From positions 1 to 64,000 of the forward strand of contig JAQWMR010000018.1 of NCBI GenBank assembly GCA_029246685.1: a DNA stretch of 64,000 nt, in the 5' to 3' direction. Positions within the stretch are counted from its first letter, which is position 1; each line of letters begins with the position of its first letter. The stretch is from Acidimicrobiales bacterium (GTDB lineage: Bacteria; Actinomycetota; Acidimicrobiia; Acidimicrobiales; Aldehydirespiratoraceae). The notes beneath the pieces are model-generated. The model saw only the letters and a program-made list of their open reading frames with translations. It was not told the DNA's origin and made no database searches. The position numbers and the translations under genes are program-made. Below, one piece after another: positions 44,293 to 53,243 of this stretch.

Positions 44293-45207
44293 ATGACCGA
44301 CGAAGGCACACTCGATCCATGGGTCGCCGACTGGTTCGCAGCCGATCCCAACCGCGCTGTCCCCTTTGCCGAGCTCTCGCCGGAGATCTTGCCACTGGCC
44401 CGGGGACCCGAGGGCGGGCCCGTGACGCGAGAGATCGCCGAGGTTCGCGACGACCACGTCGACGACATTCCCATTCGCATCTATCGAGGTGCGGGTGAGC
44501 CCACTGGCCTGGTCGTCTACTTCCACGGCGGCGGCTACTGCATCGGCAGCATCGGCCTCATGGACAACGTCGCTCGCGAAATCGCGCATTGGTCGGGCGC
44601 CGTGGTCGTGTCGGTCGGCTACCGCCTCGCCCCGGAGAATCCCTACCCGGCCGGGCTCGACGACTGCGAGACGGTCACCCGGTGGGCGGTCGCCAACGCG
44701 GAGAACCTCGGTGCGGCACCCGACCGGGTGGCCGTTGCCGGCGAAAGCGCCGGCGGCAATCTCTCGGCCACCGTGGCGCTGCGGCTACGGGATGCGGGCG
44801 ATGTGACCTTGGCCGGGCAGGTGCTTCTCTATCCCGGTACCGCCGGCAGTGTCGTGACCGACTCCATGCGAGAGTTCGACGGGCTCATCCTGAGCCTCGA
44901 CTCGATGGCCATGTTCTGGGGGGCCTATAGCGCGGGCCGAGACCTCGATGCCGACCCGTATGCCGCGCCACTCAGCGCCGCGAGCCTCTCCGGGCTCCCT
45001 CCGGCCGTGGTTGTGCTCGGGGGAAGCGACCTCCTGCGTGATGAAGGCCGGGCCTACGCCGGACGGCTTCGCGACGACGGCGTCGTGGTCGACGAAGTCT
45101 GCTACCCCGGGCAGCCCCACGGATTTCTCAATCTCGACTTCCCCGCGGCCGCTGAGGCCTTCGAACACGTGGGCGGTTGGCTGCGGACAACCTTCTCGTC
45201 GATCTGA
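44293..45207 (+). CDS. Alpha/beta-hydrolase of the hormone-sensitive-lipase (HSL) family
   Basis: ATG 44293 gives 304 residues. The HSL family motif HGGGY (oxyanion hole) lies in VVYFHGGGYCIG, the nucleophile elbow is GESAGGN, and Asp and His follow in the C-terminal part (GGSDLLRDEG, QPHGFLNLD). No signal peptide. These enzymes hydrolyse short or bulky esters and lactones; a lactone from the BVMO or an acetyl ester of the substrate may be the target. It heads a plus-strand operon with the two ACAD genes (14 bp and ATGA overlap). Confidence 0.9.
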   Translation: MTDEGTLDPWVADWFAADPNRAVPFAELSPEILPLARGPEGGPVTREIAEVRDDHVDDIPIRIYRGAGEPTGLVVYFHGGGYCIGSIGLMDNVAREIAHWSGAVVVSVGYRLAPENPYPAGLDDCETVTRWAVANAENLGAAPDRVAVAGESAGGNLSATVALRLRDAGDVTLAGQVLLYPGTAGSVVTDSMREFDGLILSLDSMAMFWGAYSAGRDLDADPYAAPLSAASLSGLPPAVVVLGGSDLLRDEGRAYAGRLRDDGVVVDEVCYPGQPHGFLNLDFPAAAEAFEHVGGWLRTTFSSI

Positions 45208-45221
45208 GGAAACAGTCACTC

Positions 45222-46355
45222 ATGCTCCTCCAACTCGACTCGGACCTCGAGTTCTTTCGCGAGACCACCGACCGTTTCCTCTCAGAGAAAGCTCCGCCTC
45301 ATGAACTACGGCGCCTTCGAGACTCCGACTCTGGATTCGAAGCGAACTTCTGGCGCCAAGGAGCTGATCTCGGCTGGACATCGCTCCTGGTCGACGAAGC
45401 CCATGGCGGCGGATCGATCTCCGGCGACCGACTCGTCGACCTGTCGGTTGTCGCCCACGAGTTCGGCGGGCACGCCGCACCGGGACCACTCGGGCCGAGC
45501 AACATCGTGGCCGGCGCCCTCAGTCGGCATGGACAACATCTCGAGCTTCTTGCCGACCTCCTCGCCGGGTCCGCCGTCGCGACGTGGGCGATCTCCGAGA
45601 CTGTGCCCCACAGCCCCTTTGGCTCCTTCGGCCTGGAGATCGCCGTGGACGGCGACGAGTTCGTGCTCAACGGCACGAAGCGCCCGGTCGAATCGGCGGC
45701 CGAATCCACCCACATCTTGGTCACGGGTCGCACCGGTGGCGGGCTGACGCAGGTGCTGGTTCCTGTCGCAAGCCGCGGCCTCACCTTGCGACCGATGAGC
45801 GGAGTCGACCTCACCAGACGATTCAGCGTCGTCGAGTTCGCCGACGTTCGAATTCCGGCCGAGATGGTGGTCGGTGCCGTCGGCCACGCGAGAGAAGCCG
45901 TCGAGCACCAGCTACGGCAGGGCCTCGTCATCCTCAACGCGGAATCGGTTGGGGCCATGCAGGCCGGGTTCGACATGACCCTCGAGTGGGCGATCGACCG
46001 CTACTCGTTCGGTCGCCCGCTTGCTTCCTACCAAGCCATCAAGCATCGCTTCGCCGACATGAAGAGCTGGCTCGAAGCGGGTCACGCATTGAGCGATAAT
46101 GCCGCCGCCGCGGTGTCGGCCGAGGCCGACGATGCCGACGAGCTCCTGAGCGCCGCCAAATCGTTCATCGGTGAATTCGGGGGTGAGCTCCTGCAAGAAT
46201 GTGTCCAGCTGCACGGTGGAATCGGATTGACGTTCGAGCACGACCTTCACCTCTTCCTCCGCCGCCACACGACGAACCGGGCCCTGTTGGGCACACCGGC
46301 CGACCACCGCCGACGCCTCGCCGAATTGGTCATCGCCCGAGAGAACGCAGCATGA
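45222..46355 (+). CDS. Acyl-CoA dehydrogenase-like protein, partner subunit
   Basis: The 377-residue protein starts at ATG 45222 just behind the hydrolase. The C-terminal domain is well conserved (EWAIDRYSFGRPLASYQAIKHRFADM, LLQECVQLHGGIGLTFEHDLHLFLRR), but the middle FAD motif reads TWAISETVPHSPFG rather than the FSEP..GSD type. This indicates that it depends on the following ACAD, as in heteromeric FadE enzymes. The start has only a weak ribosome-binding site (AGGA 14 bases upstream), so translation is probably coupled to the hydrolase gene. Confidence 0.88.
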   Translation: MLLQLDSDLEFFRETTDRFLSEKAPPHELRRLRDSDSGFEANFWRQGADLGWTSLLVDEAHGGGSISGDRLVDLSVVAHEFGGHAAPGPLGPSNIVAGALSRHGQHLELLADLLAGSAVATWAISETVPHSPFGSFGLEIAVDGDEFVLNGTKRPVESAAESTHILVTGRTGGGLTQVLVPVASRGLTLRPMSGVDLTRRFSVVEFADVRIPAEMVVGAVGHAREAVEHQLRQGLVILNAESVGAMQAGFDMTLEWAIDRYSFGRPLASYQAIKHRFADMKSWLEAGHALSDNAAAAVSAEADDADELLSAAKSFIGEFGGELLQECVQLHGGIGLTFEHDLHLFLRRHTTNRALLGTPADHRRRLAELVIARENAA

Positions 46356-47611
46356 CGGCGAAACTCGAGGATCCCGAGAGCTTTCGCGAGCGAGCCCGCG
46401 AGTTCGTGATCGCGAACCTCCGCCCCTCATCGGGATCGAAGCTCGTCGGCATTCTCCGCGACGAGCGAACCGATGAGGAGGAGCTGGCCGAAGTCGCTCG
46501 GGAGCGCGAGATCCAACGCGGCCTGTTCGAGGCTCAGCTCGCCGGAGTGTGCGTGCCGAAGGCCTACGGCGGTCAGGGACTCACCCCCGCCCATCAGGCC
46601 GTTCTCAACGACGAGTTGATCGGCCGCGAATATCCGATGCGGCTCCAGTCACCCACATTCGCTCCGTGTCTGTCGGTGCTCTTGGAGTTCGGCAGCGAGG
46701 AGCAGAAGCTCCGGCACATCCCCGCCATCCTCAAAGGCGAAGAGATCTGGATGCAGTTCTTGTCCGAACCCAGCGGCGGATCCGACGTAGCCGGCGCGCT
46801 CACCACTGCGATCCGTGATGGCGACGAGTGGATTCTCAACGGTTCGAAGGTGTGGACGACGGGCGCCTGGTGGTCCGACTGGGGTCTCTGTCTCGCCCGG
46901 ACCAACTGGGACGTGCCGAAACACCGAGGACTGACCGTCTTCATGCTCCCGATCGATCGAGAAGGCGTTGAGGTCCACCGGATCGAGATGCTCAACGGAT
47001 CGAAGGAGTTCTGCCAGGAGTTTCTCACCGATGTTCGGGTGCCCGATTCCGACCGCATCGGAGGCGTCGACGACGGGTGGACCGTGGGTACCCGCTGGAT
47101 GTTCCACGAGCGAATGGGCACGAACTCGCCGCTCACGACCCAGCCCAAGGGCGGTGCGCTCTCCGGTCCCGATGCGTTACCGATGGTCTCGATTGCCGGC
47201 GATGCCGACGTTCTCGACGACCGCCGAGCCCTCGATCTCATCGGAGAAGCCGAGAGCTTGGCGGCCGCCGATAGAGCCTTGCGCGGTCGCCTCGGCGACG
47301 GCATCGCCGCCGGGACGATCTCCGACCAGGCATCCGCGATCGGCCGCCTCTTTGCCGGGCGTGTCGCGATTCGTACCACCACGATCGGCATGGATCTCGC
47401 CGGCGCGGCAGCCGCGGCATGGGCCGAGGACGACGAGAGCCTTGTCGAGATCGGCCATGACTACTTGATGCGACAGGTCTCGTGCATCGGCGGCGGCACC
47501 ACGGAGATGGCGGCCAACGTCGTCAGCGAACGGGTGCTGGGAATGCCGCGGGAGCGAACGCTCGACCGCGATGTGGCGTTTCGCGACGTGCCTCGCAGCC
47601 CCTCACACTGA
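46352..47611 (+). CDS. Acyl-CoA dehydrogenase, FAD-contacting subunit
   Basis: ATG 46352 overlaps the previous stop (ATGA) and gives 419 residues. FAD/substrate motifs are complete: MQFLSEPSGGSDVAG, WILNGSKVWTTGAW, and the C-terminal IGGGTTEMAANVVSERVLGMPRE. Together with the preceding gene it forms the second FadE pair of the window, with the order of subunits reversed compared with 19320/20459. The pair should dehydrogenate a bulky acyl-CoA at the alpha-beta position. It ends overlapping the convergent ligase gene by 9 bp. Confidence 0.9.
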   Translation: MTAKLEDPESFRERAREFVIANLRPSSGSKLVGILRDERTDEEELAEVAREREIQRGLFEAQLAGVCVPKAYGGQGLTPAHQAVLNDELIGREYPMRLQSPTFAPCLSVLLEFGSEEQKLRHIPAILKGEEIWMQFLSEPSGGSDVAGALTTAIRDGDEWILNGSKVWTTGAWWSDWGLCLARTNWDVPKHRGLTVFMLPIDREGVEVHRIEMLNGSKEFCQEFLTDVRVPDSDRIGGVDDGWTVGTRWMFHERMGTNSPLTTQPKGGALSGPDALPMVSIAGDADVLDDRRALDLIGEAESLAAADRALRGRLGDGIAAGTISDQASAIGRLFAGRVAIRTTTIGMDLAGAAAAAWAEDDESLVEIGHDYLMRQVSCIGGGTTEMAANVVSERVLGMPRERTLDRDVAFRDVPRSPSH

Positions 47612-49132
47612 CAATCTGAGATCTCGCTTCAACACCTTGCCCGACGGATTGCGGGGCAGCTCTTCGAGAAAGGTCACGGCCTTCGGCACCTTGAACTTCG
47701 CCAGTTGCGAACGGCAGTGGTCGATAAGTTCCTCGGTGGTCGCCGCCTCATGCGGCCGCAGCACGACGAAGGCGACTGGCACCTCACCCCACCGCTCGTC
47801 GGGACGACCGACCACGGCGGCCTCGAGGACAGAGAGGTGCTCGTAGAGCACCCGTTCCACCTCTGACCCGGCGATGTTCTCGCCGCCCGACACGATCATG
47901 TCCTTGAGTCGATCCACGATGAAGAGGTAGCCATCGTCGTCGCGCAGGCCGATGTCGCCGGTGTGGAACCAGCCCCCGGCGAATGCCGCCTCGGTCGCCT
48001 CGGGGTCGCGCCAATACCCCTTGAACAGTTTGGGTCCACGAAGCACGATCTCACCACGCTCCCCCGGTGCCACGATCTGCCCCTGCTCGTCCCAGATCTC
48101 GAGCTCCAGGTGAAGGCACGGTCGCCCAACGCTGCCGAGCTTCGAGATGATGCTCGCGTGGTCGAGGAAAGTGTCGCCCGAAACCGACTCGGTGAGCCCG
48201 TAGGCATCGGCGAACCAGGCCGACGGAAAGGTGCGCTGGATGCGCTCGATCAGTGGAATCGGCATCTTCTCGCCACCGTTGATGATCACACGGACCGACG
48301 AGAGATCGCGATGTTCGATCTCTGGCAGCGCCATGATCGCGTTGACCATCGCCGGCGCCAGCCACACGGTCGTCACGCGTGACTGCTCGAGTTCGTCGAC
48401 CACGGCCGCGGCATCGAACGTCGGGTGGATGATCACCGTTCCCCCGGCCGCGATGAGCGTTGTCGTGGTGAGGTCGAGCGCACCCACGTGGTAGAGGGGG
48501 CCGCAGGCAAGCCCGAGGTCGTTATCGGTGAAACCGAACTCGATGATGTGGGCGAGGTTCTTCCAGGCCAGGTTGCCGTGGGTGATCATCACACCCTTCG
48601 GACGACCGGTCGTGCCCGAGGTGTACATCAAGCGGTGGACGTCGTCACCCGAGGCCGCAACCGGCGCGACGGGCGGTGCAGCCGCGCGTAGCTCGGAGAC
48701 CGACTCCCAACCTGGGCGGCCCGGTTCGACGACGCACGCTCGAAGAATGTCATCCACGTCGTTGCTGGCCTCCGCGCCCACCGCCAGCATCTGCTCGTCG
48801 CACACGATGGCGCGTGCCTCCGAGTGCTGAAGGATGTAGCGAACCTCGGCGGCCGCGAGGCGCCAGTTGATCGGCATCGCGATAGCGCCGAGGGCGTTGA
48901 CCGCAAAAAGCGTCTCCAAGAATTCGGGGCAGTTGTAGGAGAGGATCGCCACGACGTCGCCGGTTTCCACGCCCCGCGCCCGGAGACCTCCGGCGAGGGT
49001 CCGCGAACGCTCCGCCATCTGGACGTAAGTGGTTGTCTCGCCGTCGAACACCACCATGGCCTTGTCAGGGGTGCGCACCGCGTGGTGGGCCAACACCGTG
49101 AACCAGTTCATGTCCGACTGCATGTTCGACAT
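47603..49132 (-). CDS. AMP-dependent acyl-CoA ligase (long/medium-chain type)
   Basis: The predicted start ATG 49132 gives 509 residues; ATG 49123 or 49111 are alternatives. ANL motifs: A3 YTSGTTGRPKG, A5 YGLTESVSG, A7 WFHTGDIGL, A8 DRLKDMIVSGGENIAG and catalytic Lys in NPSGKVLKRD. The GENIAGSEVERVL and LYHVGALDL parts resemble ligases for long-chain or bulky acids. A TACTTT -10-like box overlapping the divergent gene's ATG would make the mRNA leaderless from 49132. It is one of three ligases here, with only moderate similarity to the other two, suggesting different acids at different pathway stages. Confidence 0.9.
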   Translation of the reverse strand: MSNMQSDMNWFTVLAHHAVRTPDKAMVVFDGETTTYVQMAERSRTLAGGLRARGVETGDVVAILSYNCPEFLETLFAVNALGAIAMPINWRLAAAEVRYILQHSEARAIVCDEQMLAVGAEASNDVDDILRACVVEPGRPGWESVSELRAAAPPVAPVAASGDDVHRLMYTSGTTGRPKGVMITHGNLAWKNLAHIIEFGFTDNDLGLACGPLYHVGALDLTTTTLIAAGGTVIIHPTFDAAAVVDELEQSRVTTVWLAPAMVNAIMALPEIEHRDLSSVRVIINGGEKMPIPLIERIQRTFPSAWFADAYGLTESVSGDTFLDHASIISKLGSVGRPCLHLELEIWDEQGQIVAPGERGEIVLRGPKLFKGYWRDPEATEAAFAGGWFHTGDIGLRDDDGYLFIVDRLKDMIVSGGENIAGSEVERVLYEHLSVLEAAVVGRPDERWGEVPVAFVVLRPHEAATTEELIDHCRSQLAKFKVPKAVTFLEELPRNPSGKVLKRDLRLSV

Positions 49133-49147
49133 ACGGTTGAAAGTATG
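49130..49147. promoter_or_regulatory. Ultra-compact divergent leaderless promoter pair
   Basis: CATACGGTTGAAAGTATG holds both start codons (complement ATG 49132, plus ATG 49145). TACGGT (49132-49137) fits a -10 for the plus gene and TACTTT (complement of 49140-49145) for the minus gene, each seven bases before its ATG. Confidence 0.5.
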
Positions 49148-49912
49148 GCCCCTGATCTTGTTCCGCCTCATGTGCCGGCGTTCACCACCGTTGAAGACGA
49201 ACGACGTCATCGCAAGCAGCGGCTGGCCGCGGCGATGCGACTCTTCGGACACTTTGGATTCGACGAGGGCGCGGCCGGCCACATCACCGCTCGCGATCCC
49301 GAACATGGCGATCACTTCTGGGTGAACCCGCTCGGAATGAACTTCAAGCAGATCAAGGTGAAGGACCTCCTCCTCGTCAACGAGCAGGGTGACGTCGTCG
49401 AGGGCAGCTGGCCGCTGAACACTGCCGCGTTCGTCATCCACGGCCACATCCATGCCGCTCGACCCGATGTAGTCGCTGCCGCCCACGCCCACTCGATTCA
49501 TGGGAAGGCGTGGTCCATTCTGCGCCGCCCGCTCGACCCCCTCACCCAGGATGCATGCGCGTTCCACGGCGATCATGCCGTGTTCGACGACTACACCGGC
49601 GTCGTCCTCGAGGCCGAGGAGGGCAAGCGGATCGCCGCCTCACTCGGCGATTGTAAGGCGGCCATACTCGCCAATCACGGCTTGCTGACGGTGGGACACT
49701 CCGTCGATGAGGCGGCGTGGTGGTTCATCACCATGGAGCGGTCGTGCCAGGCCCAACTGCTGGCCGAGGCCGCGGGCACACCCGTGCGCATCGACGCGGA
49801 GCAGGCCGAGAAGACCGCGGCGACGGTGGGCTCCCATCAGGCCGGCTGGCGGCAGTTCCAGCCGCTCTACAGCTGGATCGTCGAGCAACAGCCGGACCTG
49901 CTCGAGGAGTAG
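49145..49912 (+). CDS. Class II aldolase/adducin-family protein
   Basis: The 255-residue protein begins at ATG 49145 and has the zinc-binding HxH in AAHAHSIHG and the further His in ILANHGLLTVG, as in L-fuculose-phosphate aldolase-like enzymes. MRLFGHFGFDEGAAGHITARDPEHGDHFWVNP is typical of the actinobacterial subgroup found beside catabolic genes. It may cleave a hydroxy-keto intermediate by retro-aldol reaction or act as a decarboxylase. Its promoter overlaps the divergent ligase start. It ends 9 bp before the convergent SDR gene. Confidence 0.87.
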   Translation: MAPDLVPPHVPAFTTVEDERRHRKQRLAAAMRLFGHFGFDEGAAGHITARDPEHGDHFWVNPLGMNFKQIKVKDLLLVNEQGDVVEGSWPLNTAAFVIHGHIHAARPDVVAAAHAHSIHGKAWSILRRPLDPLTQDACAFHGDHAVFDDYTGVVLEAEEGKRIAASLGDCKAAILANHGLLTVGHSVDEAAWWFITMERSCQAQLLAEAAGTPVRIDAEQAEKTAATVGSHQAGWRQFQPLYSWIVEQQPDLLEE

Positions 49913-49921
49913 CGAGCTGAC

Positions 49922-50821
49922 CTATTCGGAATCGTCCAGGTGCGCCATGAACGTGTCGGACCAGTCCATGAGGTCCGTCGGAACCGAGTAGCCGTCCTCG
50001 TTGTTGATGGCCGACCAGTTCCGGGCGACATCGTCGACCGTGGGTGTCGCCCCGGGATGGACATAGCCCGGGGTGGAGCCGACAAAGATCCGCGAGAAGC
50101 GACCCGCTCCGGCGGCATAGATCTCCCCGGTGACCGGACACGACTCGTGGGCCAGGTAGGCGACCATCGGCGCGACGAGCGCCGGCGCCATCTCGGGCGG
50201 CGGTTCGCCGCGACCGGCCATGCGGGTGAAGGCGGCCGGCGCAATGGCGTTGACTGCGATTCCATGCGGCGCCCCGGCCGTGCTCAGACTTCGGGTGAGG
50301 CCGACCACTGCGCCCTTCGCGCCGGCGTAGGCCGTGTTGTTCGGGAGACCCAGCATGCCCGCCGAGGTGGTCATCACGATGCGGCCGGCCCCCTGCTCGA
50401 CCATGTGAGGCCACGTGGCCTTTGCCGTGTTGAACGAGCCCAGCGCATGCACGGCGAAGTGGGAGTCGAGGTCGCCCGCGTCGAGTTCGGGAAGACCGGC
50501 CCAACGCATGATTCCTGCATTGTTGATCAGCGCGTCGACCCTTCCGAACCGCGCGAGCGCAGTGGCGACGAGCGCCTCTGCGCCGTCGGGGTCCGAGACA
50601 TCGTTGGCGTCAGCAATCGCTTTTCCCCCGTCGGCACTGATCTCGGCAACCACCTCGGCCGCCGGTCCCGCGTCCGAGCCCTCGCCGGCCATCGATCCCC
50701 CGCGGTCGTTGACGACCACGGCCGCGCCGAGCGCCGCGAGCAACACGGCGTAGGCGCGCCCGATTCCTCGTCCTGCCCCGGTGACGATCACCACGCTCCT
50801 GTCGAATCGGTGCGTGCTCAC
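49922..50821 (-). CDS. SDR of the MFE-2/17-beta-hydroxysteroid-dehydrogenase-4 type
   Basis: GTG 50821 overlaps the amidohydrolase stop (GTGA) and gives 299 residues. The sequence VVIVTGAGRGIGRAYAVLLAALGAAVVVNDRGGSMAGEGSD, with the long loop after VNDRG, is characteristic of the D-3-hydroxyacyl-CoA dehydrogenase domain of multifunctional enzyme type 2. Ser, Tyr and Lys lie in TTSAGMLG...YAGAKGA. The enzyme would oxidise a (3R)-hydroxyacyl-CoA in a beta-oxidation cycle on a side chain, which fits the presence of FadE pairs and ligases. Confidence 0.89.
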   Translation of the reverse strand: MSTHRFDRSVVIVTGAGRGIGRAYAVLLAALGAAVVVNDRGGSMAGEGSDAGPAAEVVAEISADGGKAIADANDVSDPDGAEALVATALARFGRVDALINNAGIMRWAGLPELDAGDLDSHFAVHALGSFNTAKATWPHMVEQGAGRIVMTTSAGMLGLPNNTAYAGAKGAVVGLTRSLSTAGAPHGIAVNAIAPAAFTRMAGRGEPPPEMAPALVAPMVAYLAHESCPVTGEIYAAGAGRFSRIFVGSTPGYVHPGATPTVDDVARNWSAINNEDGYSVPTDLMDWSDTFMAHLDDSE

Positions 50822-52062
50822 TCCGGCGCGACGAGGACAGACTCGAAGCCGAGTAGTCCGCCGAGGGTTCCGCCCACGATCGCCTTGCGCTCCTCGTCGG
50901 GCACGCCCGCGAGCTGCGTGGCGAGGAGTTCGCGACTCCCCCGGAAGGTTCCTTCGGCATGGGGGTAGTCGTTGCCCCAGACGATGGTGGACAGCCCGGT
51001 GATGTGGCGACAGGCCACGGCGACGGGATCATCTTGAAACGACACGTGGAACTGCCGGCTGAGGTATTCGCTCGGCATGAGCGGAAAGGGCCACTTCTCG
51101 TTGAGCCGGAAGAGTTGCGCCATGTCGGGCTGGTCGTTGTCGGGCCGTGAGTCGTCCCAGCGACCGAGCCACCAGTCGGCGTCTTGGCCGATGCCGGTCA
51201 CCCAGCACTTGTCCATGGCACCCACCAGCGAGGGCAGCCAGTTGGCGTTGAATTCGATCAGGGCGAAGTGCAGATCGGGGAACCTCTCGGGCACGCCCCC
51301 ACCGATCAGCTGGCACAGAATCTGCTGGGGCACGATCGGTGCGTAGACCGCCTGGGTGACCATGCGCTTCGCCGCAGCTTTCTCGGTCATCGGCTGGTTG
51401 ACCTGGGCGGCGTTCTCGAGGACGACCTTCAGCGTGGTCGCCTCTTTGTCGTCCACCTTCACTCCTCCGGTCTGTGTGTGCATGAACACATGGACTCCGC
51501 AGCCTTGCGCGGCCGCCCAGACGGGGTCGAAGTCGCGGGAGTAGTAGGGCCGAGGAGGGGTGGCCGGCAGCAGAATCGCGCGAAAGCCGGCGGCTGCGAC
51601 ACGTTCGATCTCGGCGACCGCATCATCGACGTCGGTGAGCGGAATCGGTGCGGTCGGGGCGATGCGGTCGAAGTGGGGGGTGAACCGATCGATGACGTAG
51701 TCGTTGTAGACGCGCGCGTGGGCGATCGACAGCTCGTGGTCGTCGGAATACAGCCCGAAGAGTGACAGGTTCGGGTGCATCACCTGCACGTCGACGCCGT
51801 CGAGATCCATGTCTTCGAGAATGTGATCGGGATCGCCCTCGGGCATTCGCCCACCGGTTTGGCGATAACGCGAGACCGTCCAACCCTCGTAGCCGGCTGT
51901 GTGGAGCTTGCGGAACTTCGTGGCACCACCGTCGACCAGAGGCTCGATCTCGAAGTCCTCCTCCCACACGGCTCGATCACGGAGATGGGCCGGGAGCCGA
52001 GTGCGAAACAGATCCGTCGGCTCGAGGAGGTGGCCGTCGGCCGAGACCACAAAATCTTTCAC
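50818..52062 (-). CDS. Amidohydrolase-2 family protein
   Basis: From GTG 52062 (AAGGA seven bases upstream) the protein has 414 residues. It begins VVSADGHLLEPTDLFRTRLPAHL; the first metal motif is D-x-H (ADGH), and later segments are FMHTQTGG, LIEFNANWLPSLVGAMD and the catalytic-Asp segment IVWGNDYPHAEGTF. It is the third family member in the window. The SDR gene follows by GTGA overlap. A weak operator copy at 52112 lies in the divergent gap to the cyclase-family gene. Confidence 0.86.
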   Translation of the reverse strand: MKDFVVSADGHLLEPTDLFRTRLPAHLRDRAVWEEDFEIEPLVDGGATKFRKLHTAGYEGWTVSRYRQTGGRMPEGDPDHILEDMDLDGVDVQVMHPNLSLFGLYSDDHELSIAHARVYNDYVIDRFTPHFDRIAPTAPIPLTDVDDAVAEIERVAAAGFRAILLPATPPRPYYSRDFDPVWAAAQGCGVHVFMHTQTGGVKVDDKEATTLKVVLENAAQVNQPMTEKAAAKRMVTQAVYAPIVPQQILCQLIGGGVPERFPDLHFALIEFNANWLPSLVGAMDKCWVTGIGQDADWWLGRWDDSRPDNDQPDMAQLFRLNEKWPFPLMPSEYLSRQFHVSFQDDPVAVACRHITGLSTIVWGNDYPHAEGTFRGSRELLATQLAGVPDEERKAIVGGTLGGLLGFESVLVAPE

Positions 52063-52111
52063 GTTCGGTCCTTCGCGTCGGCGAACCCTGAGATGATGGT
52101 TCGCGCACGGC

Positions 52112-52126
52112 GAGAACCACGTTCCC
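52112..52126. promoter_or_regulatory. Weak candidate operator GAGAACCACGTTCCC (10/15)
   Basis: The site lies in the 122-bp divergent gap between the amidohydrolase and cyclase-family genes and keeps GAGAA and TTC of the palindrome. TAGTGT at 52146-52151 may be the -10 box of the plus gene. Confidence 0.3.
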
Positions 52127-52184
52127 GAGCGTAGTGAGCGGTCGCTAGTGTGGCAATCAGCTCGCCGATGCGAGGGGGACGCGC

Positions 52185-53243
52185 GTGACGAAACGATGGA
52201 AGCACCGCCCAGACGGGTCGACCTGGGGCGATTGGGGCGACGACGACGAGCTTGGTCGGATCAATCTCCTCACGCCCGAGAAGGTGCTCGAGGGAGTGCG
52301 AGAGGTGGAAGCCGGCATCAGCTTCTCGCTGAGTCTGCCGCTCGACTTTCCCGGCGGCACCGCGCTGAACCAACGCCGCCACCCGCCCCGGCTGGCCCCG
52401 ACCGAAGACATGGACGGCACGCCCGACACGTTCTTCAACGTCCACATGAGCGAAATGCCCGACTACGGCGACCCGAAGTATGTCGACGTCTGGGCTGACG
52501 ACGTCGTCACGCTTTCCCTCCAATATTCGACGCAGTGGGACTCGCTGGCCCATGTCGGCGCCGAGTTCGATGCCGACGGCGATGGGGTCGACGAGGCGGT
52601 CTACTACAACGGCTACCGCGCCGGCGTCGACCTGGTCGGACCGTCCGACGACGCCGCTGGCGACGGCGTCGGGCACCGCTCGTTTGCCCACCACCTGGGC
52701 CTGGAGCACATGGCGGCCCACGGCGTGCAGGGTCGTGGCGTTCTCGTGGATCTCGCCCATCACCTCGGCCACGATTGGCAGGCCGTGGATCGAGCCACCC
52801 TCGAAGAGATCATGGCCGCCGACGGCGTGACGGTGGAACCCGGCGACATGTTGCTGCTCCACACCGGTTTCGCCACCGAGATCCTGGCCATGGACCGAGA
52901 CCCGGATCCGAGAAAGATCCACACGCTGTGCAGCTATCTCGACGCCCGCGACGACTCACTCCTCGAGTGGATCACCGACTCGCAGATCTCCGCTTTGGTG
53001 GCCGACAACTACGCGGTCGAGGCAACCCTCGGGAAGGACCGCGACCCGAGTCGACACTCGTTCCTCCCGATCCACCACCTCTGCCTGTTCAAGCTCGGGA
53101 TCCCGCTCGGTGAGCTGTGGTATCTACACGACCTGGCGGCGTGGCTCCGTGAACACAACCGCAGTCGGTTCCTGCTCACCGCCCCGCCGCTGCGACTCCC
53201 GGGAATCGTGGGTTCGCCACTCACTCCGGTGGCGACGGTCTGA
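52185..53243 (+). CDS. Cyclase-family (kynurenine-formamidase-like, PF04199) metal hydrolase
   Basis: A GTG start at 52185 with GAGGGGG upstream gives 352 residues. The HxGTHxD metal motif of the family appears as TQWDSLAHVG near residue 120; downstream are the conserved GVLVDLAHHLG and EPGDMLLLHTGF segments, and the C-terminal FLPIHHLCLFKLGIPLGELWYL. Family members hydrolyse amides or lactone-like bonds with a bound metal. The first His of the motif is replaced by Gln, as in many actinobacterial members. Its 3' end overlaps the BVMO gene by 23 bp in convergent orientation. Confidence 0.86.
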   Translation: MTKRWKHRPDGSTWGDWGDDDELGRINLLTPEKVLEGVREVEAGISFSLSLPLDFPGGTALNQRRHPPRLAPTEDMDGTPDTFFNVHMSEMPDYGDPKYVDVWADDVVTLSLQYSTQWDSLAHVGAEFDADGDGVDEAVYYNGYRAGVDLVGPSDDAAGDGVGHRSFAHHLGLEHMAAHGVQGRGVLVDLAHHLGHDWQAVDRATLEEIMAADGVTVEPGDMLLLHTGFATEILAMDRDPDPRKIHTLCSYLDARDDSLLEWITDSQISALVADNYAVEATLGKDRDPSRHSFLPIHHLCLFKLGIPLGELWYLHDLAAWLREHNRSRFLLTAPPLRLPGIVGSPLTPVATV

